64,000 nucleotides of DNA from JBBQUN01 sp963698395 (GTDB lineage Bacteria > Actinomycetota > Acidimicrobiia > Acidimicrobiales > SZUA-35): the NCBI GenBank assembly GCA_963698395.1, contig CAVOQQ010000008.1, forward strand, positions 1,240,001 through 1,304,000, read 5' to 3'. The translations under genes were made by a program, and so were the position numbers. Under the pieces are notes generated by a model, which worked only from the letters and a program-made list of their open reading frames with translations, did not search any database and had not been told where the DNA came from. Shown here in pieces: positions 16,516 through 26,100 of the stretch (positions are counted from its first letter, which is position 1; every line of letters starts with the position of its first letter).

Positions 16516-17352
16516 ATGAGGCGCCTCCTCAGCCGCGCTCGCAAGTCGGAAGCGTTCGACTTCATCGAGGAACTCGGCGGCTACGAGCCGCCGAGCTTTC
16601 CGACGCTCGTGTCACATGCCCTCGACCTCCTGACCGATGCCGACATCGACATGGGCAAGGTTGCCGCAGTCATCGAGCTCGACCCCGGCGTCTCGGCCCG
16701 CATGCTCCGTCTCGTGAACTCCGCATCGATGGCGCCCCGTTCCAGGATCACGAGCGTGCACCAGGCCGCCATGATGCTCGGCCGCAATCAGCTCGAGGCG
16801 CTCCTGATCTCGGTAGGCACCGGAAGTGTGATCCCGAACCCGAGATGCGAGCACTATGAGCATCGCCGATTCTGGTCGACGGCCGCCAAGCGAGCAACCT
16901 TGGCCAGCCTGCTGGCCCAGCGCGTCGACCCAACTCGCCGATCCGAGAACTTCACCGCTGCGCTCCTGCAAGACATGGCCATCCCCGTGCTCGCCCTGAC
17001 CGCAGCAACCTACGACGGCGTTCTCGGCCAATGGCACAACTCGAGCGAGGACCTCACCAATCTCGAGGTCAGCTCGTTCGGTTGGCACCATGGCGACGTT
17101 GCCGCCTGGATGAGTTCGAAGTGGGGGTTCCCCTGCGAACTCGTCGAGTTCATGAGTGGCCACCACGAAGGTTCCACACCGGCGCTGAGTCCGGCACACG
17201 TGGCTTCTGCGATTCGAGAGGTCGGTGTGGCCGGCGACGACTTCACTGTCGAATATGGATCGTCCGTTCTCGGCCTCCCCACCGACGACATGGTCGCTTT
17301 GATCGCCCAGGCCGAGGTCGATGCCAAGGATCTCGCGAGGATGCTGATCTAG
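16516..17352 (+). CDS. HDOD domain signalling protein
   Basis: The product is 278 residues spanning an HDOD domain, a metal-less relative of HD phosphohydrolases used in signalling. Typical segments are LPxFPTLVSHALDLLTD, VIELDPGVSARMLRLVNSA, ITSVHQAAMMLGRNQLEALLIS and the later EVSSFGWHHGDVAAWMSSKWGFPCELVEFMSGHH. The His pair survives at GWHHGDV, but the HD metal motif is otherwise absent, as expected. No output domain is fused. It lies 37 bases after the channel gene, which may be coincidental or mark a shared transcript. Confidence 0.85.
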   Translation: MRRLLSRARKSEAFDFIEELGGYEPPSFPTLVSHALDLLTDADIDMGKVAAVIELDPGVSARMLRLVNSASMAPRSRITSVHQAAMMLGRNQLEALLISVGTGSVIPNPRCEHYEHRRFWSTAAKRATLASLLAQRVDPTRRSENFTAALLQDMAIPVLALTAATYDGVLGQWHNSSEDLTNLEVSSFGWHHGDVAAWMSSKWGFPCELVEFMSGHHEGSTPALSPAHVASAIREVGVAGDDFTVEYGSSVLGLPTDDMVALIAQAEVDAKDLARMLI

Positions 17353-17380
17353 CCGCACGGGGTCAGCCAGAGAAGACGCA

Positions 17381-17698
17381 TCAACGATCCACCGGAACGC
17401 TGAACTCCGTCCACCCTGGCTGCGCCGCGGTCGCCGAGGACGACGCCGTCGCCGCTGCGACATGACCACCAGCAACGGAGGTGCGAGTCCACGCCACGAC
17501 CGACTGTCCCTCCACCCGCTCGGCGGTCGTTGCGAGGACCTCGTCGAGCCGGACGTGAGCCGGGCCCAGCATTACGTCTCCCGACTCGGCAGCCAAGGTG
17601 TTGAACGCCTCACTGGCGCCCGCCTTCTGGAAACCGTCGGTGACGGCGCCGAGACCGTCCGCCTGCGTGCTGGGCGACTTCCATGCACGGGCCCCCAA
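17381..17698 (-). CDS. possible small hypothetical protein
   Basis: A 105-residue open frame whose middle (FNTLAAESGDVMLGPAHVRLDEVLATTAERVEGQS) reads like a helical protein and whose end is Ala/Ser-rich. The only start is a TTG at 17698 and no clear ribosome site precedes it. The frame stays open upstream into the next gene. It may be a real small gene or a remnant. Confidence 0.3.
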   Translation of the reverse strand: MGARAWKSPSTQADGLGAVTDGFQKAGASEAFNTLAAESGDVMLGPAHVRLDEVLATTAERVEGQSVVAWTRTSVAGGHVAAATASSSATAAQPGWTEFSVPVDR

Positions 17699-17733
17699 CG
17701 ATGCGCCACACTGGGCGACGAGGGAGAACTGCC

Positions 17734-18153
17734 ATGAGCCAATCCACGAAGGTGACCATGATCGGTCTGGGCGACATGGGATCGGCCCTGGCAGCGGCCG
17801 CCGTAGGCGCCGGCCACGAGGTCACGGTGTGGAACCGCACCGCAGCCAAGACGCTCCCTCTGGCCGAGCAGGGTGCCCGGGTAGCGTCGACCGTCGCCGA
17901 GGCAGTGACCGCCTCCGACCTCATCATCGTGTGCCTGCGCGGTTATCACGCAACGACCGAACTCCTCGACGCCACCGAGGTGGCACCGGCCCTCACGGGG
18001 AAGACCATCGTCCAACTCGGCACCGGCGCACCGACCGAGGTGGGCGAGGCAGCACTCTTCGACACTGCCAATCGAGCGCTTTCAGCGGCACTCGAAGCCA
18101 ACCACGGGACCAACATCGCCGCCGTCTTCGAGACCCTCCGCAAGCCCGACTGA
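17734..18153 (+). CDS. internally deleted 6PGDH-like NAD(P)-binding protein
   Basis: The product is only 139 residues against about 290 for the beta-hydroxyacid dehydrogenase/imine-reductase family. The N-terminal Rossmann part is good: VTMIGLGDMGSALA, VWNRTAAK, SDLIIVCLRGYHAT and VQLGTGAPTEV. It then jumps directly to what looks like the family C-terminus (NRALSAALEANHGTNIAAVFETLRK). The central substrate-binding helices are missing, so catalysis is unlikely. AGGGAGA precedes the ATG at 17734. This looks like an in-frame internal deletion product. Confidence 0.65.
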   Translation: MSQSTKVTMIGLGDMGSALAAAAVGAGHEVTVWNRTAAKTLPLAEQGARVASTVAEAVTASDLIIVCLRGYHATTELLDATEVAPALTGKTIVQLGTGAPTEVGEAALFDTANRALSAALEANHGTNIAAVFETLRKPD

Positions 18154-18228
18154 CGGTCAGTGCCGTTTCTTCCAGACTTTCCCCTCTCGGCGCGAATGAT
18201 CTGGCGTCGTGAAACGAGTGCGTAGACG

Positions 18229-18741
18229 ATGCAGCCGGCAGTCGACACCCAAACCGAAGTGCGTGAGCGCTTCACCGCGATGTACGAGGCCACGCTGCCC
18301 GTCGTCTTCGGGTTCCTCATGGTGCGAGTCGGTGGCAACCGGGCCCTGGCCGAGGATCTGACCGCCGAGACCTATTCGGCTGCGGTCAAGCTCTACAAGA
18401 CGCGCCGTGGCGATGAGGTGACGCTGCCATGGCTCCGCACTGTTGCCCGCAGGCGTTTGATCGATCACTGGCGGCGAGCCAGCGTCGCCGCTGACAACGT
18501 GCTCGAGCTCGTACCCGCCGCGAGCGACCCTTCCGAGGGGGAGATTCGGGCCAACGTTGCGGCTGCGTTGGCAGCCGTGAGCGAACCACAGCGACAGGCG
18601 CTGGTGCTGCAACACATCGAGGGCTACTCGGTTGCCGAGGTCGCAGCCATCCTGGGCCGAACGACCAAAGGAACCGAGTCGTTGTTGGCCAGAGCACGGG
18701 TGGCCTTCCGCCAGGCGTTCGAGGAGGAACAGCATGCGTGA
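18229..18741 (+). CDS. ECF-type RNA polymerase sigma factor
   Basis: The product is 170 residues. Sigma region 2 is LPVVFGFLMVRVGGNRALAEDLTAETYSAAV plus LPWLRTVARRRLIDHWRR, and region 4 is LAAVSEPQRQALVLQHIEGYSVAEVAAILGRTTKGTESLLARARVAFR, with the expected helix-turn-helix. It lacks extra C-terminal domains. Its stop overlaps the start of the next gene, a membrane protein that is its likely anti-sigma partner. It should redirect RNA polymerase to envelope-related promoters, perhaps including the lipoproteins just downstream. Confidence 0.9.
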   Translation: MQPAVDTQTEVRERFTAMYEATLPVVFGFLMVRVGGNRALAEDLTAETYSAAVKLYKTRRGDEVTLPWLRTVARRRLIDHWRRASVAADNVLELVPAASDPSEGEIRANVAAALAAVSEPQRQALVLQHIEGYSVAEVAAILGRTTKGTESLLARARVAFRQAFEEEQHA

Positions 18742-20020
18742 CATCGACCCGATCGACTACCTGTCGTCGATCGACGGCGTCGAGCAGCCCGATCCTGGTT
18801 TTGCGGCCGACCTGCTCGACGACCTGCTGTTGGAACTCACCGACGCTCCGGCCCCCGGGGCGTCGCCGCTTCATCTCGTCGAGAACGAGGGCGAGCTCGA
18901 CCCGGAGGACGAGGACATCCACCTCGCTCCTCCGGTGTCGATCACGCCTGCGACTCGACCGCGCAGCCGGATCCGGATCCTCGAGGTGGCGGCCTTGCTC
19001 GCCTTCATCATCGGAGGCGTTGCGTGGTTCGACCGAACGCCAGACGATGGCATGAACATCACAACCGAAGTGACCGGCGATCTGGCACCGCCTTCGCTGG
19101 TCGATCTCCTTGCCGACGACGGCCGCTTCGCGTTCATGGCTGCCCTTCTCGAACAGGGAACCCCGGGCACCGATTTCGCCGACTGTTCGCTCGGCGGCGA
19201 CTACACGATCTACGCCCAGACCGATGCCTCCGTCGACGCGTTTCTCGTTGCGAATGGGCTCGACGCAACCTCCCTTCTCGCCGATCCCGACGTGGTCAGT
19301 GCGTTGCTCGACGACCTCGCGGTCGAGGGTGCCATTCCGCCGCCGAGGTCGTTCGGCGGTGACGAGCCCGCAGCAGCTGTCGTCGCCGGCGACCTGATCG
19401 GGACTGCCTGCAACGGGGTTGCCTACGAGGTCGGTGGATTCTGGGTTCCCTCCGACGCGGCGGTGGTTGCGCTGTTCGATGTCGGGTCGGATCTCGCTGC
19501 GGCAGAAGCAATCGCAGAAGGGTTCATGGTCGCCCGCTCGGTCTGGGACGGCCCGACCATGCGGTCGTTGGTCGCCGACGACGCGCTCATTCGTGGTGAG
19601 GTCGGCGGAGCCAGCGCCGACAGCTACTTCGCCCGCGCCCGATTCGAGCAGGTGACCAACGCCCGCATCGTCGACCACGACTGCACGGCCAGCACACCGC
19701 AACTCGTGCGATGCACCTACACGCTCGAGTCCGATCTCGGCCTTGCCCAACGAACCGGGCCGTACGCCGACAACCTCGTCATTCTCACCATCCAGGGCGG
19801 CGAGATCCAGCAGGTGGTCAACTCGATCGGCAACAACGCCGACTTCCTCGAAGATGGCGAAGCCTTCCGCTCCTGGCTCCAGACGACACATCCAGATGAT
19901 CTCCAGGTGATGCTGTTGGGCAACGCGCCGCTGCTTTCCGACGGCGCATCGCTCTCCGACGAGGCCATCGCGCTGTGGGCGCTGCGACTGCCCGAATACC
20001 TCGAAGCGTCCGACCAGTAG
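18734..20020 (+). CDS. membrane protein coupled to ECF sigma (likely anti-sigma), FAS1-like extracytoplasmic part
   Basis: The product is 428 residues. Residues 1-79 are an acidic cytoplasmic segment with no zinc HxxxCxxC motif, 82-97 one membrane helix (ILEVAALLAFIIGGVAW), and the rest lies outside. Residues about 115-235 resemble a fasciclin/FAS1 fold (DYTIYAQTDASVDAFLVANG), and about 260-345 resemble a SnoaL/NTF2-like fold with a Cys pair. The ATG at 18734 lies inside the sigma gene, with GAGGAGG just upstream, so translation is coupled. By position it is the anti-sigma factor, but with an unusual sensor part. Function is inferred from context. Confidence 0.75.
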   Translation: MRDIDPIDYLSSIDGVEQPDPGFAADLLDDLLLELTDAPAPGASPLHLVENEGELDPEDEDIHLAPPVSITPATRPRSRIRILEVAALLAFIIGGVAWFDRTPDDGMNITTEVTGDLAPPSLVDLLADDGRFAFMAALLEQGTPGTDFADCSLGGDYTIYAQTDASVDAFLVANGLDATSLLADPDVVSALLDDLAVEGAIPPPRSFGGDEPAAAVVAGDLIGTACNGVAYEVGGFWVPSDAAVVALFDVGSDLAAAEAIAEGFMVARSVWDGPTMRSLVADDALIRGEVGGASADSYFARARFEQVTNARIVDHDCTASTPQLVRCTYTLESDLGLAQRTGPYADNLVILTIQGGEIQQVVNSIGNNADFLEDGEAFRSWLQTTHPDDLQVMLLGNAPLLSDGASLSDEAIALWALRLPEYLEASDQ

Positions 20021-20022
20021 AA

Positions 20023-21150
20023 ATGAGCAATCCCATGCACCACGTGCGACCTCGTTGCGAACGGCTCATTCCGGCACTGCTCACCGCGGTCGTTCTTCTC
20101 GGAGGCTGCTCCGGTGGGCCCGACGAGGCGACCGACGATTCCGGAGCATCGGACAGAGACTCGACGACCAGCACGGCGCTCGACGTTGCGGTGACCACGA
20201 CCCGTACCGAAACCGAGAGGTACGAAGCGACAGGAAACGAGACCATCTCGTTCGAGCCGACCTGCGACCCCGGTCCCCCGTTCGGACCAGGTCCGGTCAC
20301 CTGCGAGCGCGTCGGCACCGACACCTACATCACGGTTGCGAACCCGATCACCAAGACCGGCACGTTCGACGGAACGATGCTGCTCGAAGCAACGATCATC
20401 CTGTCCGACTCCGGCGACTACCGCATGAGCGGCGACGCCGTCTTCGAGGGAACGGTTGCCGGTTGCGGGACCGGCACCGTGAAACTCTTGATCGAGAACG
20501 AGGGGAACATCGCCGAGGGGCTGACCCTGAACCGCCAACACACGCCCTCCGACGGCGATACCGGCACGCTCGATGTTCGGTCCGAACTCGACTACGTCGC
20601 CAATGGTCCGGTGAGCACGCTGTCGTCGGGCACCTACTCGTGCCCGCAGTACGACGCAACGCAAGCATCGAACACGGGCGAGAACCCGCCAGCCGACAGC
20701 GCCGACGTGGCCGAGGGGACAGTTCGCGAGGGTTCGGGCACCGTGTCGTTCGTCTTCTCGCCGACCTGTGACCCCGGTCCCCCGCTCACGGCGGGACCGA
20801 TGACGTGTGAGCAGTCTGGCACCGACGTGATCATCGGGCTCCGAAACCCCGGGCAACGAACCGGCGCCATGGAGGGCACGCAGGTGTTCGACGGGACCAT
20901 GACCCTCTCTGCCGACGGGAGTTTCGTGACCAGCGGAACCGTCAGGTTCGAGGGCAGCATCGAGGGCTGCGGCATCGGCACGCTGACGACCTTCGTCGAG
21001 ACCGAGGGCAGCTTGCTCGACGGTCAGACCGTCTTTCGCGAGACGTGGGTGCCGAACGAGACCGACACCCTTCGCGCAACCCTGCTGAGTGGCGGTGCGG
21101 TCGAAACCTCGGGATCGACGAGTAACTACACGATCACCTATACCTGCTGA
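20023..21150 (+). CDS. lipoprotein with two tandem copies of an unknown beta domain
   Basis: The product is 375 residues. A signal peptide ends in a lipobox (VVLLGGC), followed by a Ser/Thr/Asp linker. Two copies of a domain of about 130 residues follow, each opening with the block TCDPGPP, then P(V/M)TCE, later a strand pair ending V-F/R-x-EG, and a Cys-Gly pair (GCGTGT; GCGIGT). Each copy holds three conserved cysteines. I do not recognise the family. It begins two bases after the preceding stop, so it is part of the sigma operon and probably envelope-located. Confidence 0.75.
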   Translation: MSNPMHHVRPRCERLIPALLTAVVLLGGCSGGPDEATDDSGASDRDSTTSTALDVAVTTTRTETERYEATGNETISFEPTCDPGPPFGPGPVTCERVGTDTYITVANPITKTGTFDGTMLLEATIILSDSGDYRMSGDAVFEGTVAGCGTGTVKLLIENEGNIAEGLTLNRQHTPSDGDTGTLDVRSELDYVANGPVSTLSSGTYSCPQYDATQASNTGENPPADSADVAEGTVREGSGTVSFVFSPTCDPGPPLTAGPMTCEQSGTDVIIGLRNPGQRTGAMEGTQVFDGTMTLSADGSFVTSGTVRFEGSIEGCGIGTLTTFVETEGSLLDGQTVFRETWVPNETDTLRATLLSGGAVETSGSTSNYTITYTC

Positions 21151-21162
21151 TTCGTTCGCGTT

Positions 21163-21186
21163 CGTCGGAGCCGACGGATTTTCTTC
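21163..21186 (+). terminator. candidate rho-independent terminator after the sigma operon
   Basis: CGTCGG-AG-CCGACG forms a short stem followed by GATTTTCTT, 13 bases after the lipoprotein stop. A second hairpin (CTTCGG-CTCAG-CCGAAG, 21183-21199) follows at once. Placement at the end of the sigma-membrane protein-lipoprotein run fits transcription termination. Confidence 0.5.
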
Positions 21187-21311
21187 GGCTCAGCCGAAGG
21201 ATTCCGGACTCCGAAACGAGTGATGGGTGACCCATCCGCTGGGACTGCTGAGCGAGACCGATGGCGACGATCGCCCGGTCCGGCACCCCACGACGACGAG
21301 AAGAGAACCCA

Positions 21312-22595
21312 ATGTCTTGTTCAACGCGGCCTGATCAAACGCGGCCCACGGCAACACCACCACGGTTCAGGGTGACTCCATGGTTCGCCGTGTTCGCGCT
21401 CGTGACGGCCGCTTGTGGAGGAGGCTCCGGCGGGATGGCTGCCGGCGAGAGTGCGGCCGACGACACCGCTGCGGTGGCGACGGTTGCAGCGCCGGAAACC
21501 ACCGTGACGACGACCGCGGCACCCGAAGCGGAAACCGTATCGCCGGAGGGTTCCGACGAGCCCGGTTTCGACGACGTGACGACGGCGATCGAATCGTTCG
21601 TCAGGGGCAACGACCTCGACGGCGCCGGCTTCATCGTCGTGGACCGTGATCGGGGCGTGCTCTACGAAGAGTACTTCGGCCAGTTCGACGCCGACCGCGT
21701 CAGTGCCATCGCGTCGACGTCGAAGATGATCTCGGCAGGGGTGCTGCTGCGAGCGCAGGACGACGGACTGCTCGACATCGGTGCCCCGATTGCGAGCTTC
21801 GCACCATGGGCATCGGGCAACCCCGACATCACCACGGCACAGCTGCTGTCGAACAGCTCCGGGCTCGTTCCCGGCAACAACGAGCAGCCCTATCCGTGCC
21901 AAGCCGACGCCGCCACCGACCTGGTGAGTTGTGGGGAGGCGATCATGTCCACCGATCTCGACGACGACAGCGTTGCCGCACCAGACACCGAGTTCCGGTA
22001 TGGCGGTGGCCAATGGCAAGTCGCCGGAGCGGTCGCCGAGACGGCCACGGGCAAGTCGTGGGACGAGCTGATCAACGAGATCTACGTCGAACCCTGCGGG
22101 GTGACCTCGCTTGGCTACGCGAGCGCCGGCGACCTCGATGGCGACTTCGTCACCTACCCGACATCGCTCATCGACGAGGCCGCGGCCGGCGAGCCTTCAC
22201 GGAATCCCCTGATCGAGGGCGGTGCCTACATCACGGTCGGCGACTACGGGAAGCTGTTGTCGATGCAGCTGAACGGCGGCATGTGCGGCGATCAGCAGGT
22301 GCTCTCGCAGGCGTCACTCGACCTCATGCACGCCGACCGGATCGCTTCGGTCTACGACGGCGACGCCTGGGATCCGAATCTCGGCTACGGACTGGGATGG
22401 TGGATCAACCGGCCGAACGGCGAGCTCTTCAACTCCGGAACGTGGGGAGCCTTCGCCTGGCTCGACGAGGAAGTCGGCTACGGCGCCTATCTGATCGTCG
22501 AGAACGATACGCCATCGCTGTCGTTCGTCGGTGGGACCCTCAACCCGTTGATGCGTCGAGTGATGGCCACCGAGAGCCAGCAGTCGCCGGACTAG
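21312..22595 (+). CDS. lipoprotein serine hydrolase (beta-lactamase/class C PBP family)
   Basis: The product is 427 residues. The signal peptide ends at a lipobox (LVTAAC, Cys35) and is followed by an Ala/Thr-rich linker. The penicillin-binding/beta-lactamase fold has its nucleophile motif STSK (Ser135-Lys138) and later YGGGQWQVAG at the place of the family Tyr motif. The third motif near the C-terminus is GTWGAFAW. Members are D-peptidases, esterases or beta-lactamases; this one is probably a cell-surface peptidase or esterase. I chose the ATG at 21312, which begins the signal peptide. Confidence 0.85.
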   Translation: MSCSTRPDQTRPTATPPRFRVTPWFAVFALVTAACGGGSGGMAAGESAADDTAAVATVAAPETTVTTTAAPEAETVSPEGSDEPGFDDVTTAIESFVRGNDLDGAGFIVVDRDRGVLYEEYFGQFDADRVSAIASTSKMISAGVLLRAQDDGLLDIGAPIASFAPWASGNPDITTAQLLSNSSGLVPGNNEQPYPCQADAATDLVSCGEAIMSTDLDDDSVAAPDTEFRYGGGQWQVAGAVAETATGKSWDELINEIYVEPCGVTSLGYASAGDLDGDFVTYPTSLIDEAAAGEPSRNPLIEGGAYITVGDYGKLLSMQLNGGMCGDQQVLSQASLDLMHADRIASVYDGDAWDPNLGYGLGWWINRPNGELFNSGTWGAFAWLDEEVGYGAYLIVENDTPSLSFVGGTLNPLMRRVMATESQQSPD

Positions 22596-22620
22596 GGTCC
22601 GAGTACATCTCGACGGCTCC

Positions 22621-23105
22621 GTGACCATCGAGATCGATCTGTCGCAGCCGGGTGCCGGCGCCGACCTTGCCGCTCGCGCAATGGCAGCCCTCGGCGGCGT
22701 CGACATCCTCGTGAACAACGCCGGCGTGGGCGAGCAACCCGGCGAGGAAGCCGGGGTCATGCAGATCAACTCCATCGCTCCGCTCGAAACGACCAGCGCC
22801 CTGGTCGGCCAGATGGCGGAACGGGGCCACGGGTCGATCATCCACATGTCCTCGGTTGCCGCCCTGGGTGGTATCGCCGACCGCCCCACCTACTCCGCAT
22901 CGAAGGCAGCAATCAGCTCACTCTGTCGGACCCAGGCCACGGCGTTCGGGCCGCAAGGTGTCCGGGTCAACGCGGTTGCTCCTGGTCTCATCATCACCGA
23001 GATGTGGGCGCAGGGACGCCAGGTCCCCGGGCTTGCCGATGGACTCCAGCGCCACATCGCACCGGGTCGCTGGGGTGTGCCCGAGGAGATCGCGTCGGCA
23101 ACCAC
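22621..23105 (+). pseudogene. SDR fragment, truncated at both ends
   Basis: The frame starts inside an SDR: the first recognisable piece is DLSQPGAGADLAARAMAALGGVDILVNNAGVG, so the N-terminal TGxxxGIG nucleotide loop is missing. The catalytic Ser (IIHMSSVAAL), YSASK and NPxAPG-type loop are intact up to RWGVPEEIA, after which the frame diverges into the 3' end of the opposite-strand regulator gene. The usual ending (strand with VTG...DGG) is absent. The frame is open upstream without an ATG. It is a remnant, unlikely to be active. Confidence 0.65.
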
Positions 23106-23127
23106 CTCTAGGACCTCGGCCTGTTCA

Positions 23128-26100
23128 TCAAACGCCACACGCGGGTACCGGTGCTTCGGTCGGCGACACGAACCGTTCCCACTCTTCGGGGGTGAGCTCC
23201 CGGCCGACGACGCTACAGGCGATGGCGCGCCAGCGATCGGTGTCGGCGGCGAACCGGACCGGCCCATCGGTCGTCGCCACCCACACCCCCGCACCGTCTT
23301 CGGACCAGCGCACCGCTCGTTGCCGCAGGATCGGCCCACGCAAGCCCATGACGACGCCGATCCGTCGCCCCGACGCGACGTCGAGCAGTTGGAGTCCGAC
23401 ATCGGGAGCCAACACGGCCACGCGGTCGCCGCTCGGTGAGAACGAACCCGCGGTGAGCCCTCCGGGAGCGTCATCGAGCAGCCGAAAGGTCGCTGTCTCC
23501 AGGTCGAGGATCGCGACCCGACCGTCGGCTGCACCGATCAACATCAGCCCAGTGTTCTCGTCTTGATCGAAGACATCGAAGCCCTCGGTACCGGGCACGA
23601 GCACGACCGGTTCGTTGTCGAGGTCGGCTGGCAGGATCTGGATCACTCCCTCCGGTGCCCCGAGAACGACCCGACCATCAGGCAGCGTCATGGCCGCTCC
23701 GATGGCCCCGAGCTCGATCGGACCCGCCACCACCTCACTGGTCGTGGTGTCGATCCACATGGCCAGGGCGCCGGTACGAGTCGGGTCATCAAGGGCGAAG
23801 TACAGCCGCTGACCATCGACACTCGGCCTGGCGGTGTAGGTCGACTCGAGCGAGAAACCTGACCCGACGGCGTTCTCGTAGGCCGACACGACATCGACGA
23901 CGTAGCGCCGGTCGCCCAATACCTCGCTGACCACCTGCGGATCGGTGTCCTCGACCCCCAACGTCACCGACCATGCGCCATTCGATGAATAGAAGGGATC
24001 CGCTCCGTAGCCATTGGGGTAGAGCAAGTCGAACGGTATGTCTTGCACCACTGTGTTGTCGCTGAGCCGACGTAACTGCGCCGAGGTCCCACTCGCCGTG
24101 CGGGCTTCGTAGTAGGGAACCTCGGTGAAGACATTGTTGCTGAGCTCGCTCGGGTGCGACTGGTCGATCATCACCGACGCGAGCGGATTCACGACGATCG
24201 TGCCACCGCCGAGCAACCCGACGACCGCTGCGCCATCCTCACGGAAGCCGAGGCCGGCCGCCGATCCACCGATGGGCATCGGTCCCAGAAGCAACGAACC
24301 GTCCGGGTCCCAGACCCGAAGGCCGCTCTGGTCGACCACGCCGATCGAGCCGTCCCACCGGATGCCGACGACGTCGATCGATCCACCGAGGCTCGTGAGG
24401 TTCGTGGCCTCCTGGTCGGTTTCGAGAGAGCGGACATCGACTCGACCATCGGCGTAGCCGACCACAAGGGTGTTGACGCTCGAGAGCGCCATCGTGCGAA
24501 CCACGTCGGCGACCACTCGCTCGATTCGTCGGCCGGTCGCGGCGTCGACGAGGTCGTAGCCGGCCGTCACCTCCTCTTCGAGAACCAGGCCGTCGGGAGC
24601 AACGTTCCTGTTGTCGAACTGGACGACGTAGAACGATCCGTCATCGGAGAGCGTCCCGATGATGTCGACGACACCTCCGAGTTCGCCGTTCTCGTCGACC
24701 TGGTAGGTCGACACCACGCTCCCCCCAACCGCGCGGTCGATGTCGATCACCGTGAACTGGAAATCGCCGAGCACCAGCAGCCGATCTCCCGTACGGTCGA
24801 GCGACAATCCGCGAACGCTCGTGCCGGTGCGAATCGGACGGACGAGTTCTGCACCAGAGGCGTCGGCAATCCGAATGGTCCCATCGGCCAACCCAAAGGC
24901 GCCGGTCGATCCGTCGGTCGAGATCGCACTCGCTTGGATGCCGACGTCAGAACGGAAGAACGAGCCGATCTGCTCTCCCGTCTCGGTGTCGAACCACCCC
25001 GCCGTTCCTTCTTCGAACGAGATGGTGCGGCTCAGCGCAACACGTCCGTCACGGCTGAAGGTCGTGAGCGACGCCTCCCCCAACGGTTCGGAACGCAGTT
25101 CGAGGATCTCGGACGTGGTGGCGACGGACTCCTGAAGCGCCGATTGCGTGTCGAGGTCGCTTCGGCGACGCTGCGCTTCCAGCGCCAACAGGATCGACAG
25201 ATCGGGAGCAACGCCGGCTTGCGACGCGGACAGCGCGGCGATTCTGCCGATGTCGGCGTCTTCACGGGCAGCGACGGCGAGCTCCTCGCTGTCGACGGCA
25301 CGCGCACGAAGCACCACCGCCACCCCGGCGGCCACCACAGCGACCACAAGGAGTCCCGCAGCGGCAACGAGCAGTTGACGCAGTCGGCGGTTCTGTCGAC
25401 GATCCCTCTCTACCGCTGCGGCCGCCGCCCGCACCTCGGCGTCGGCGGCCTTCGATGATGCGACCACCCATTCCGCTTCGAGGTCGTTGAAGAGCTCGGG
25501 TCGACGCTCGAAGAGTTCCGCCGCGACGGTGAGTCGGCCGCCGCCTGCGAGTTCGGCGTCTTCGTGGCCCGACGCCTGCCACGCAATGGCCGCTGCGCCG
25601 ATCGTTCGCATGCCCCGAAGATCGACCCGGTCCTCCTGGAGCCAGCTCCGCAACCGAGGCCAGTCACGCAACAGCGCCTCGTGCGCCACTTCGACGGTCG
25701 GCTGACGGGTCGCAGCGTCGCGGTCGAGCGTCAGCAGGCGAGCGCCCACGAAGGCGTCCAGCAGCCAGGCGGTCCGCTCGCCGTCGCCGAATTCGCTCCG
25801 CAACGCTCGTCGACGGGTGTCTTCTGCGCCCTCACCGAGCGTGACCAATCGGCCGAAGATCAGGCGCGCCTCGAGCGCATCCGCCTCACCACCCAAGTCG
25901 ACGATTCGATCGGCGGTGGCGGCAACGGCGCCGGTCAGCCCACCGAGTTCGTGGTGCACCGACGCCAACATCACGGCCGAGATCCTTCGCTCGAACGCCT
26001 CGGTCAGAGCGAATTGCAGGAGCGGAAGTGCCGCCGCTCGGTGGCTGGCGCCGGCGACGAGTTCGGCGACGAGCGCCGGTTCGACCTCGACACCGACCGA

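Noticed and set aside
24154..25458. 434-residue plus-strand ORF (and others at 25564-26862)
   Set aside because: Antisense to the active-kinase regulator, whose domains are continuous over the same bases.
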